From Thunnus maccoyii (lineage: Eukaryota; Chordata; Actinopteri; Scombriformes; Scombridae): a stretch of 64,000 bases of DNA. The notes beneath the pieces are model-generated. The model saw only the letters and a program-made list of their open reading frames with translations, was not told the DNA's origin and did no database searches. Numbering within the stretch: the first letter of the stretch is position 1; every line of letters begins with the position of its first letter. Positions 1 through 10,531 of the stretch are shown here, in pieces. The stretch lies in assembly GCF_910596095.1 (NCBI RefSeq), contig NC_056540.1, forward strand, positions 16,332,501 through 16,396,500. The letters run 5' to 3'. A program made the position numbers and the translations under genes.

Positions 1-1700
1 TCAACGACAACGCCCCTTCATTTGACAAAGACAAATACACCGTAGATGTGATGGAGAACTCTCCGATTGGCAGTCTAGTAATTAAACTGAATGCCACTGA
101 TTTAGATGAAGGGTCCAACTCTGATATAGTTTATTCATATAGTTTGTATACATCAGAGAGAACACAAAATATGTTTAGCTTGAATCCAGAAAATGGTGAA
201 ATCAGAGTGAAAGAGATGATAAATTATGAAGATTTGAGACTTTATGAAATGGAGGTTATTGCCAGTGATAAAGGGCCAAACTCATTATCTGGACAGTGTA
301 AACTGACAATACAGGTCACAGATATGAATGACAATCACCCAGAAATATCCATCAAATCATTTCATAGTCCGATCAAAGAAGATACTGCAGCAGACACTGT
401 GATAGCAGTAGTTAGTGTTAATGATAAGGACTCAGGTGACAACGGAGTGGTTGATCTTCATATTCCAGATAATATGCCTTTCACACTGAGGGAATCCTCT
501 GATAACTATTATGAGTTAGTGGTCTCAGAGCCTTTAGACCGTGAGAAGGTCCCAGAATATGAAATCACTTTCACTGTAACAGACAGAGGTTCTCCTCCTT
601 TATCTGACAATGAAACTATGACTTTAGAGCTGCTGGATGTTAATGACAATGTTCCACAGTTCCCGCAGTCATTTTATACTATACGTGTAATGGAGAATAA
701 CGCACCTGGGGCCCTGCTCAGTTCACTCACTGCGTTTGACCCTGACCTCCATGAAAACCAGTATCTAGTTTATTTCATCCTAGAGAAGGAGATAGCCAAC
801 ACCTCCATGTCCATGCTGTTCTCCATCAATCCAGAGAACGGTAATCTTTACGCATTAAAAACTTTTGACTATGAGATCGAGAAGGAGTTTCTTTTCCACA
901 TCGAGGCCAGAGACTCTGGCTCTCCTCCACTCAGCAACAACGTGACCGTCCACATCATTATTGTGGACCAGAACGACAACGCTCCGGTCATTGTCTCTCC
1001 GTGGCGCGCGCACGGCTCAGTGGTGGAGGAAAAGATCCCCAGATCCACTGATAAAGGCTCTCTGGTTGCCAAAGTGATAGCCTTAGACACCGACTCAGTG
1101 CACAACTCTCGGATTACCTACCAGTTTCTACAGGTGACTGACGCCACTTTGTTCAGTCTGGACCAATACAACGGAGAGATCCGGACTATGAGGATGTTCA
1201 GTTACAGAGATCCACGTCACCAGCGACTGGTTGTTGTTGCCAAGGACAACGGGGATCCTGCTCTCTCTGCTACAGTCACCATCAAGCTGTCCACAGTGGA
1301 GACTGCTGTTAAGGCCTACTCTGACATGACTGAGGTGCCTCTAGAATATGACATCTTCTCAGACCTAAACCTGTATTTGGTCATTGGTTTGGGCTCGGTG
1401 TCATTTCTCCTGCTGATCACCATATTGGTCACCATCGTGCTCAAGTGTCAGAAACCCAAGCCCAGCAAAGCAGCTCCTCCCTGCAGGAACAGTGTGATCA
1501 GTGAGAGGAACTCCACCATCGCAGACTCCACTCTGGTCTCCAACGATGCCTACTGGTACAGTCTGTTTCTAGCAGAGACCAGGAAAGGAAAGCTGGTGGT
1601 CAGGCAGCCTGTGCCAAAGGGCTCCAGATACATCGTGTCCAGTATACCAAGGAGCACAGGAATGTCAGAGACTAGTGACTCAGCAGCTTCCACTCTGCAG
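1..1700 (+). CDS. Protocadherin variable exon A1 (5' partial, group A)
   Basis: This is the 3' part of a clustered-protocadherin variable exon. The open frame starts at base 3, at the EC2/EC3 junction (NDNAPSFDKDKY), and runs through EC3 to EC6, with Ca-binding NDN, DRE and DxD motifs. A membrane helix (LYLVIGLGSVSFLLLITILV) follows, then an 86-residue tail ending STLQ. The frame reaches a splice donor CAG|GTATGG at 1700/1701 in phase 0; unspliced reading stops at 1721 after WKNVN. The signal peptide, EC1 and most of EC2 lie before the window. It differs from A2 at only a few codons (for example AADTV for AVDTV, FTLRE for FKLRE). The product is expected at neuronal surfaces as a homophilic adhesion or recognition receptor, as in the family. 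Assignment to the clustered Pcdh family is near certain; the subfamily is discussed under findings. Confidence 0.95.
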
Positions 1701-2585
1701 GTATGGAAAAACGTCAATTAAAAATCTGTTACGCACAGATATTCTCTGAGCATGTCCATCAAATAGCCATAAAAACGTGCGCATCATTGTATGTCATAAA
1801 AGTTATTGTTCGGTCTATGTAATGTCGAAGTTTTCGACTTCTTACTTTCTTCAGGACTTATCTGTACGCATAGGTATCTAAAGGCTCAGAATGTACTTTT
1901 TATTAATATTTTCTAAATGACTAGTGAAAAATTCAAATTTATTGACTTCACATAGCATCAAATGACATTCAGATATCACTTATATGTTAACACGATCAAC
2001 TGATTACATTTTTTTTGGTACAATCACTGGATGTTTGCAAATTTTGTCCCTTCAATAAATCATTTGTTCTCGCACACGATATTTAGGCACAGTTTAAATT
2101 CGACACTGCACAGGTCCCGAAGCAAGTGTGTGTGACCCATTTGGCATCATCACTTTTATAACAAAAAAATACTGACAACATTTATCAAATACATTAAAAT
2201 AGAGCTTAAATGGTCGTTCAAACGAAGTTATTTTACCATATTAAAATGGTTTTACGAACATAAATCTGTGCGTAAAAGTCACAAACACGAAGGCAAGGGC
2301 TGTGACATCATATTTGCACTGATGGAGTGATGTGTAATTTCGAGTTAATTTGGATGTAATATAACTGTACACATAAATACTTAGAAAAACAACACAACAA
2401 AAAAAAATGTATAGTTGTTGCTCACATACTCCATAGGAAAGCGAAGATTATAAAGCAAGCAAAAACATGAGTCTAATTTTTTATTGCACTTTTTCTAATA
2501 CAATTTAAAGTTTACTGTTTATCTGTGTCTGATGAAAAGCGAAATTTATCGATATTTGAAGAGGTGCAAAGGCTTATAGAGGACT
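1701..2585. other. Spacer A1-A2, part of the tandem-duplicated unit
   Basis: AT-rich DNA with no gene. It is almost identical to 5223-6109 after A2, with only scattered substitutions and small indels, and is the noncoding part of a recently duplicated unit of about 3.52 kb. I see no RE1-like or CTCF-like motif here. Confidence 0.8.
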
Positions 2586-2655
2586 ATTCACGTCGCTGCT
2601 CTCCACAAAAACATACTCACTGATGAAGTCATCGTTCTCACGATATTTTATTGGA
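2586..2655 (+). promoter_or_regulatory. Group A promoter block of A2
   Basis: The block starts with CACGTCGCTGCTCTCCAC and ends with TTTATTGGAG (an inverted CCAAT box, ATTGG). It lies about 230 bp before the A2 ATG. The same block precedes A3 and, with a few changes, A4, while the DNA around the A4 copy is unrelated, so the block itself is conserved. The CGCT core resembles that of the conserved promoter element of mammalian Pcdh genes; this equivalence is inference. Confidence 0.6.
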
Positions 2656-2816
2656 GGCTGGGCAGGCAGACATATTGCACGCAAATATCTATTGATACCG
2701 GATAAAGAAACGTTTTCTTGAAGAGACTGGTTGTCTTTTATCATTTTATAAAAGGACGGATTCTCCTTACTCCACAGTGCATTACGTTTGAAGGTTTTAA
2801 ATACGGATTCTTCTCA

Positions 2817-5222
2817 ATGGCTCATTTTCGTCAATATTCCCGGGGAGGGTATGTTTCATTATTTCTCTTTCTTTCTGCCACTATGAACACGGTATCTACC
2901 GTCACCCATTATTCTGTTCCCGAAGAAATGGAGGAAGGCTCAGTCGTCGCTAATTTAGCAACTGATTTGGGATTAGATGTGAAGACTCTGAATAAAAGAA
3001 GAATGCGAATAGATGTCGTCGCCAATAAAAAATATCTTGACATAAGCAAGGACACGGGAGAGCTGTTCATTTTGGAAAGAATAGACAGAGAGTTTCTGTG
3101 CCCCTTGAAGACAGCCACGTCCTGCTTTCTTAAATTAGATGCTACGATTGAAAATCCAATACGAATGTTTAATATCGAGGTGGAAATCACTGATATTAAT
3201 GATAACGCTCCTCATTTTCGGCGGGGAACGATGCATTTAGACATATCTGAATCAAGTCCCGTTGGAGAGAGATTCTCACTGAATAACGCTGCAGACCCAG
3301 ATGTTGGAACGAATTCTGTGAAAAACTACCATCTGAGCTCAAGTGAACACTTTTCTATCGAAATACAGACCGGTAGAGATGGGACAAAGTTTGCTGATTT
3401 GATTCTGACAAAAGCTTTAGACAGAGAGCAGCAGGCTGTTCATAATCTAATACTGACTGCTGTGGACGGTGGAGTCCCCACGCGCACAGGTACAGCCAGC
3501 ATCATTGTCCGCGTGCTCGATGTCAACGACAACGCCCCTTCATTTGACAAAGACAAATACACCGTAGATGTGATGGAGAACTCTCCGATTGGCAGTCTAG
3601 TAATTAAACTAAATGCCACTGATTTAGATGAAGGGTCCAACTCTGATATAGTTTATTCATATAGTTTGTATACATCAGAGAGAACACAAAATATGTTTAG
3701 CTTGAATCCAGAAAATGGTGAAATCAGAGTGAAAGAGATGATAAATTATGAAGATTTGAGACTTTATGAAATGGAGGTTATTGCCAGTGATAAAGGGCCA
3801 AACTCATTATCTGGACAGTGTAAACTGACAATACAGGTCACAGATATGAATGACAATCACCCAGAAATATCCATCAAATCATTTCATAGTCCAATCAAAG
3901 AAGATACTGCAGTAGACACAGTGATAGCAGTAGTTAGTGTTAATGATAAGGACTCAGGTGACAACGGAGTGGTTGATCTTCATATTCCAGATAATATGCC
4001 TTTCAAACTGAGAGAATCCTCTGATAACTATTATGAGTTAGTGGTCTCAGAGCCTTTAGACCGTGAGAAAGTCCCAGAATACGACATCACTTTCACTGTA
4101 ACAGACAGAGGTTCTCCTCCTTTATCTGACAATGAAACTATGACTTTAGAGCTGCTGGATGTTAATGACAATGTTCCACAGTTCCCGCAGTCATTTTATA
4201 CTATACGTGTAATGGAGAATAACGCACCTGGGGCCCTGCTCAGTTCACTCACTGCATTTGACCCTGACCTCCATGAAAACCAGTATCTAGTTTATTTCAT
4301 CCTAGAGAAGGAGATAGCCAACACCTCCATGTCCATGCTGTTCTCCATCAATCCAGAGAACGGTAACCTTTACGCATTAAAAACTTTTGACTATGAGATT
4401 GAGAAGGAGTTTCTTTTCCATATCGAGGCCAGAGACTCTGGCTCTCCTCCACTCAGCAGCAACGTGACCGTCCACATCATTATTGTGGACCAGAACGACA
4501 ACGCTCCGGTCATTGTCTCTCCGTGGCGCGCGCACGGCTCTGTGGTGGAGGAAAAAATCCCCAGATCCACCGATAAAGGCTCTCTGGTTGCAAAGGTGAT
4601 AGCCTTGGACACCGACTCGGTGCACAACTCTCGGATTACCTACCAGTTTCTACAGGTGACTGACGCCACCTTGTTCAGTCTGGACCAATACAACGGAGAG
4701 ATCCGGACTATGAGGATGTTTAGTTACAGAGATCCGCGTCACCAGCGACTGGTTGTTATTGCCAAGGACAACGGGGATCCTGCTCTCTCTGCTACAGTCA
4801 CCATCAAGCTGTCCACAGTGGAGACTGCTGTTAAGGCCTACTCTGACATGACTGAGGTGCCTCTAGAATATGACATCTTCTCAGACCTAAACCTGTATTT
4901 GGTCATCGGTCTGGGCTCGGTGTCATTTCTCCTGCTGATCACCATATTGGTCACCATCGTGCTCAAGTGTCAGAAACCCAAGCCCAGCAAAGCAGCTCCT
5001 CCCTGCAGGAACAGTGTGATCAGTGAGAGGAACTCCACCATCGCAGACTCCACTCTGGTCTCCAACGATGCCTACTGGTACAGTCTGTTTCTAGCAGAGA
5101 CCAGGAAAGGAAAGCTGGTGGTCAGGCAGCCTGTGCCAAAGGGCTCCAGATACATCGTGTCCAGTATACCAAGGAGCACAGGAATGTCAGAGACTAGTGA
5201 CTCAGCAGCTTCCACTCTGCAG
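2817..5222 (+). CDS. Protocadherin variable exon A2 (group A)
   Basis: Complete variable exon of 802 codons up to the donor CAG|GTATGG; the unspliced frame stops at 5243. The ATG at 2817 (MAHFRQYSRGGYVSLFLF) is preferred to an in-frame ATG at 2718 because A3 and A4 start at the matching place directly before a signal peptide of about 29 residues. EC1 begins THYSVPEEMEEGS and has two cysteines spaced C-x7-C. Six cadherin repeats fill roughly residues 30-675, the membrane helix is near 691-716, and the tail holds KPSKAAPPCRNS, DAYWYSLFLAETRKGK and a final STLQ. EC2 to the tail is nearly identical to A1, A3 and A4. Expected role: type I neuronal membrane adhesion receptor acting by homophilic trans-binding through EC1-EC4 and cis-pairing through EC5-EC6 (family knowledge). 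Confidence 0.96.
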
Positions 5223-6109
5223 GTATGGAAAAACGTCAATTAAAAATCTGTTACGCACAGATATTCTCTGAGCATGTCCATCAAATAGCCATAAAAACGT
5301 GCGCATCATTGTATGTCATAAAAGTTATTGTTCGGTCTATGTAATGTCGAAGTTTTCGACTTCTTACTTTCTTCAGGACTTATCTATACGCATAGGTATC
5401 TAAAGGCTCAGAATGTACTTTTTATTAATATTTTCTAAATGACTAGTGAAAAATTCAAATTTATTGACTTCACATAGCATCAAATGACATTCAGATATCA
5501 CTTATATGTGAACACGATCAACTGATTACATTTTTTTTGGTACAATCACTGGATGTTTGCAAATTTTGTCCCTTCAATAAATCATTTGTTCTCGCACACG
5601 ATATTTAGGCACAGTTTAAATTCGACACTGCACAGGTCCCGAGGGAACTGTGTGTGACCCATTTGGCATCATCACTTTTATAACAAAAAAATACTGACGA
5701 CATTTATCAAATACATTAAAATAGAAATTAAATGGTCGTGCAAACGAAGTTATTTTACCATTTTAAAATGGTTTTACGCACACAAATCTGCGCGTAAAAG
5801 TCACAAACACGAAGGCAAGGGCTGTGACATCATATTTGCACTGATGGAGTGATGTGTAATTTCGGGTTAATTTGGATGTAATATAATAACTACACATATA
5901 AATACTTAGAAAAACAACACAACAAAAAAAATGTATAGTTGTTGCTCACATACTCCATAGGAAAGCGAAGATTATAAAGCAAGCAAAAACATGAGTGTAA
6001 TTTTTTATTGCACTTTTTCTAATACAATTTAAAGTTTACTGTTTATCTGTGTCTGATGAAAAGCGAAATTTATCGATATTTGAAGAGGTGCAAAGGCTTA
6101 TAGAGGACT
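5223..6109. other. Spacer A2-A3, near-identical to spacer A1-A2
   Basis: Noncoding AT-rich DNA. It is the second copy of the spacer at 1701-2585, offset by 3522-3524 bp. The few differences include GAGGGAACTGT here for GAAGCAAGTGT in the first copy. No gene is seen. Confidence 0.8.
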
Positions 6110-6180
6110 ATTCACGTCGCTGCTCTCCACAAAAACATACTCACTGATGAAGTCATCGTTCTCACGATATTTTATTGGAG
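6110..6180 (+). promoter_or_regulatory. Group A promoter block of A3
   Basis: Near-exact copy of the block before A2: TTCACGTCGCTGCTCTCCAC, then ATACTCACTGATGAAGTCAT and TTCTCACGATATTTTATTGG. It lies 231 bp before the A3 ATG, as in A2. Confidence 0.6.
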
Positions 6181-6340
6181 GCTGGGCAGGCAGACATATT
6201 GCACGCAAATATCTGCTGATATCGGATGAAGAAACGTTTTCCTTGAAAACCCTCGTTACCTTTCATCATTTCATAAAGGACGGATTCTCCTTGCTCCAAC
6301 ATATATTACGTTTTAAGGTTTTAAACACGGATTCCTCTCA

Positions 6341-8749
6341 ATGGCTCGTCATATTCGTCAATATTGCCGGGGAGGGTATGTTTCATTATTTCTCTTTCTT
6401 TCTGCTACTATGAACACGGTATCTACCGTCACCCATTATTCTGTTCCCGAAGAAATGGAGGAAGGCTCAGTCGTTGCTAATTTAGCAACTGATTTGGGAT
6501 TAGACGTAAGGACGCTAAAAGGAAGGAAAATGCGCGTAGACGTTGTAGGCAATAAAAAATATCTTGACATAAGCAAGGACACGGGAGAGCTGTTCATTTT
6601 GGAAAGAATAGACAGAGAGTTTTTGTGCCCCTTGAAAACAACTACGCACTGCTTTCTTAAGTTGGATGCTATGATTGAAAATCCAATACGAATGTTTAAT
6701 ATCGAGGTCGAGATTATGGATATTAATGATAACGCTCCTCATTTTCGGCGGGGAACGATGCATTTGGACATATCTGAATCAAGCCCCGTTGGAGAGAGAT
6801 TCTCACTGAATAACGCTGCAGACCCAGATGTTGGAACGAATTCTGTGAAAGATTACCATCTGAGCTCAAGCGAATATTTTGCGCTTGAAATTCAGACCGG
6901 TAGAGACGGGACAAAGTTTGCTGATTTGATTCTGAAAAAAGCTTTAGACAGAGAACAGCAGGCTGTTCATAATCTAATACTGACTGCTGTGGACGGTGGA
7001 GTCCCCACGCGCACAGGTACAGCCAGCATCATTGTCCGCGTGCTCGATGTCAACGACAACGCCCCTTCATTTGACAAAGACAAATACACCGTAGATGTGA
7101 TGGAGAACTCTCCGATTGGCAGTCTAGTAATTAAACTAAATGCCACTGATTTAGATGAAGGGTCCAACTCTGATATAGTTTATTCATATAGTTTGTATAC
7201 ATCAGAGAGAACACAAAATATGTTTAGCTTGAATCCAGAAAATGGTGAAATCAGAGTGAAAGAGATGATAAATTATGAAGATTTGAGACTTTATGAAATG
7301 GAGGTTATTGCCAGTGATAAAGGGCCAAACTCATTATCTGGACAGTGTAAACTGACAATACAGGTCACAGATATGAATGACAATCACCCAGAAATATCCA
7401 TCAAATCATTTCATAGTCCAATCAAAGAAGATACTGCAGTAGACACAGTGATAGCAGTAGTTAGTGTTAATGATAAAGACTCAGGTGACAACGGAGTGGT
7501 TGATCTTCATATTCCAGATAATATGCCTTTCAAACTGAGGGAATCATCTGATAACTATTATGAGTTAGTGGTCTCAGAGCCTTTAGACCGTGAGAAGGTC
7601 CCAGAATATGAAATCACTTTCACTGTAACAGACAGAGGTTCTCCTCCTTTATCTGACAATGAAACTATGACTTTAGAGCTGCTGGATGTTAATGACAATG
7701 TTCCACAGTTCCCTCAGTCATTTTATACTATACGTGTAATGGAGAATAACGCACCTGGGGCCTTGCTCAGTTCACTCACTGCGTTTGACCCTGACCTCCA
7801 TGAAAACCAGTATCTAGTTTATTTCATCCTAGAGAAGGAGATAGCCAACACCTCCATGTCCATGCTGTTCTCCATCAATCCAGAGAATGGTAATCTTTAC
7901 GCACTAAAAACTTTTGACTATGAGATTGAAAAGGAGTTTCTTTTCCATATCGAGGCCAGAGACTCTGGTTCTCCTCCACTCAGCAGCAACGTGACCGTCC
8001 ACATCATTATTGTGGACCAAAACGACAACGCTCCGGTCATTGTCTCTCCATGGCGCGCGCACGGCTCCGTAGTGGAGGAAAAAATCCCCAGATCCACCGA
8101 TAAAGGCTCCCTGGTTGCGAAGGTGATAGCCTTAGACACCGACTCAGTGCACAACTCTCGGATTACCTACCAGTTTCTACAGGTGACTGACGCCACCTTG
8201 TTCAGTCTGGATCAATACAACGGAGAGATCCGGACTATGAGGATGTTCAGTTACAGAGACCCGCGACACCAGAGACTGGTTGTTATTGCCAAGGACAACG
8301 GGGATCCTGCTCTCTCTGCTACAGTCACCATCAAACTGTCCACAGTGGAGACTGCTGTTAAGGCCTACTCTGACATGACCGAGGTGCCTCTAGAATATGA
8401 CATCTTCTCAGACCTAAACCTGTATTTGGTCATCGGTCTGGGCTCGGTGTCATTTCTCCTGCTGATCACCATATTGGTCACCATCGTGCTCAAGTGTCAG
8501 AAACCCAAGCCCAGCAAAGCAGCTCCTCCCTGCAGGAACAGTGTGATCAGTGAGAGGAACTCCACCATCGCAGACTCCACTCTGGTCTCCAACGATGCCT
8601 ACTGGTACAGTCTGTTTCTAGCAGAGACCAGGAAAGGAAAGCTGGTGGTCAGACAGCCTGTGCCAAAGGGCTCCAGATACATCGTGTCCAGTATACCAAG
8701 GAGCACAGGAATGTCAGAGACTAGTGACTCAGCAGCTTCTACTCTGCAG
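6341..8749 (+). CDS. Protocadherin variable exon A3 (group A)
   Basis: Complete variable exon of 803 codons ending at the phase-0 donor CAG|GTATGG; unspliced stop at 8770 (WKDIH). The start MARHIRQYCRGGYVSLFLF precedes a signal peptide. EC1 is the main part that differs from A2: DVRTLKGRKMRVDVVGNKKY against DVKTLNKRRMRIDVVANKKY, and C-x7-C with CPLKTTTHC. EC2 has YFALEIQTGRDG where A2 has HFSIEIQTGRDG. From EC3 onward it is nearly the same as its neighbours. A second frame covering the 5'UTR and signal-peptide region (6147-6413) is a coincidental overlap. The downstream spacer departs from that of A1 and A2 soon after the donor, so A3 is the 3' end of the recent duplication. Family and topology are very secure. 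Confidence 0.96.
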
Positions 8750-9249
8750 GTATGGAAAGACATACATTAAACATGCGTTATGCACAGACATTCAAAGTGA
8801 ATATCTATAAAGTCCACTCATAAGTGACCATAGTAGCCAAGGCCTACTCAGGATGTCAGTGTTTGAGAATTCATAATCTCCTCTTCTCTCATTTTAAAAT
8901 ATAACACATAAAAAAGTTAACAAACGCCTAAAATTATATCAGCATCACAAAAAAAAATATAATCATGCATATTAACAGTGTTTTAGATAAAACTTATTAC
9001 AGTTGTTGGAAACCAAATGTTACTTAATCTTGATATGATTTAATTAATAAGTAATTCGGTAAATAATCTATACTCTCCCTTTACTAAATCTCTTTCACTT
9101 CTCATTCAAGCCTAAATGTTTCTGCATACATTAGTTACTGAAAGGTGAAATGAGGCAAGATATGAGGCACATTGATAATACATAAAATAAAACCTAAGTA
9201 CAATAAGAAATTATTGATTACATACACAAGGACTATTTTAATTTGGGAA
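8750..9249. other. Spacer after A3, no gene seen
   Basis: AT-rich sequence. The first 60-100 bp retain weak similarity to the A1/A2 spacers (GTTATGCACAGACATTC against GTTACGCACAGATATTC) and then diverge. No coding or regulatory signal is recognised. Confidence 0.5.
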
Positions 9250-9912
9250 CCCTTTACAATAAGGGTACAAATAATATACTTAATTAATGCTTAACTAAAA
9301 CATGAGTCAGGAGGATTTCATGCATGAATTAATTTTTTAATTAATTAATAAAGGATGTGTCATAAATTCCTTTTGCTCATCATTAAGAAATGATCAAGTC
9401 ACTATGACTTTATGTGATTAGCTTACACTTGATAGTCAGCTAATGAATGTTAATTCACAGTTACCTTGTCCATTGACAGTTTTTATACCTACAGTTACTG
9501 TGGGTATAACATTAAAGCATGATACACTCTGAACATGTACAATACATGTAAATGGGGCATAAAGAGCATTGTGTCATGCAGCAACAGGTAGATCTTTGCA
9601 TCTGACTACCAGTTTGACAAAAATAAAAAGCAGCTTCATAGAGGCCGATGAAATGCATATGTATAAAATGCCCTTTACTGTACTGTAATTCAGCTAATTT
9701 GATGGCATATCAGTTAATGTATGAAGTAACTGAATCAACATTCATTAATTGATTATCTATTGGGTGTTAACTAATCACATAAAGTCATAATGACTTGATC
9801 ATTTGTTAATAGTGAGCAACAGGAATTCATGATGCATTCTGCATAGATTAATGCAATAAATCATCATGACTCATACTTCAGTTAACCATTACATAAGTAT
9901 ATTAGTTAATTT
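9250..9912. mobile_element. Non-autonomous DNA element with long imperfect inverted repeats
   Basis: The two ends are imperfect inverted copies over roughly 200 bp. Around 9301-9430 the left arm reads ACATGAGTCAGGAGGATTTC and ATGATCAAGTCACTATGAC; the right arm, read in reverse, gives GTATGAGTCATGATGATTTA and ATGATCAAGTCATTATGAC (9700-9870). The left end resembles the CCTTTACAATAAGGG ends of some fish MITEs. No coding capacity is seen. The ends are approximate and no target duplication was identified. Confidence 0.65.
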
Positions 9913-10285
9913 CACCATGTTTGGCATTGTTTATACGTGCAGATATCCGTGCGTAAAACTCCCAAAATACGGAGAAAAGAGGACAGCGTGATAAAAACTT
10001 TATGACTTTACAATCATTGTATACACGTGCTAAAGGAACAAAAAACAAACAAAAAAACTATTATAAAATTATAATATATAAAGCACGGAAACTGAATCTA
10101 ACTTAATCAGGCTGTGGGAATTCTATCTCCCATCCAGGTAATATAAGTTTATAAATTAGAAATGAAAACTTCAACAACATGCTAATTTTCAGCTTCTTAA
10201 ACTCCATCAACTCGTACTTTACCTGGGATTAAAATAAGAGTGTTTTCTTTTTTTTTTTTAACAAAGTCGAAAACGCTCATACAAG
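9913..10285. other. Spacer between the DNA element and the A4 promoter
   Basis: AT-rich DNA with a run of T near 10249-10258. No gene or recognised motif. Confidence 0.5.
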
Positions 10286-10360
10286 ACTATTTTCGTCGCT
10301 GCTCTCCACCAAAACACACTCTCTGATGAGGTCATTGTTCTCACGATAGTTTATTGGAGG
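10286..10360 (+). promoter_or_regulatory. Group A promoter block of A4
   Basis: A diverged copy of the group A block: CGTCGCTGCTCTCCACC, CTCTGATGAGGTCATTGTTC and CACGATAGTTTATTGGAGG. It lies about 245 bp before the ATG. The flanks differ from A2/A3, so the block is conserved rather than just recently duplicated. Confidence 0.6.
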
Positions 10361-10531
10361 AAGGAGGAAGTCAGACCCTGTGTAAGAGGGGCGTCACGGT
10401 TGGTCTAAGCCACGGTCTAAGCGCAAAGGAACGTTTACGTTTAAGATCCCTGTTTCGTTTGTTCATTTAACAAGAGGACGTTTCATCCACATTTCAACAC
10501 ATTTCAAGGTTTTTAATACGGATCATTCACG

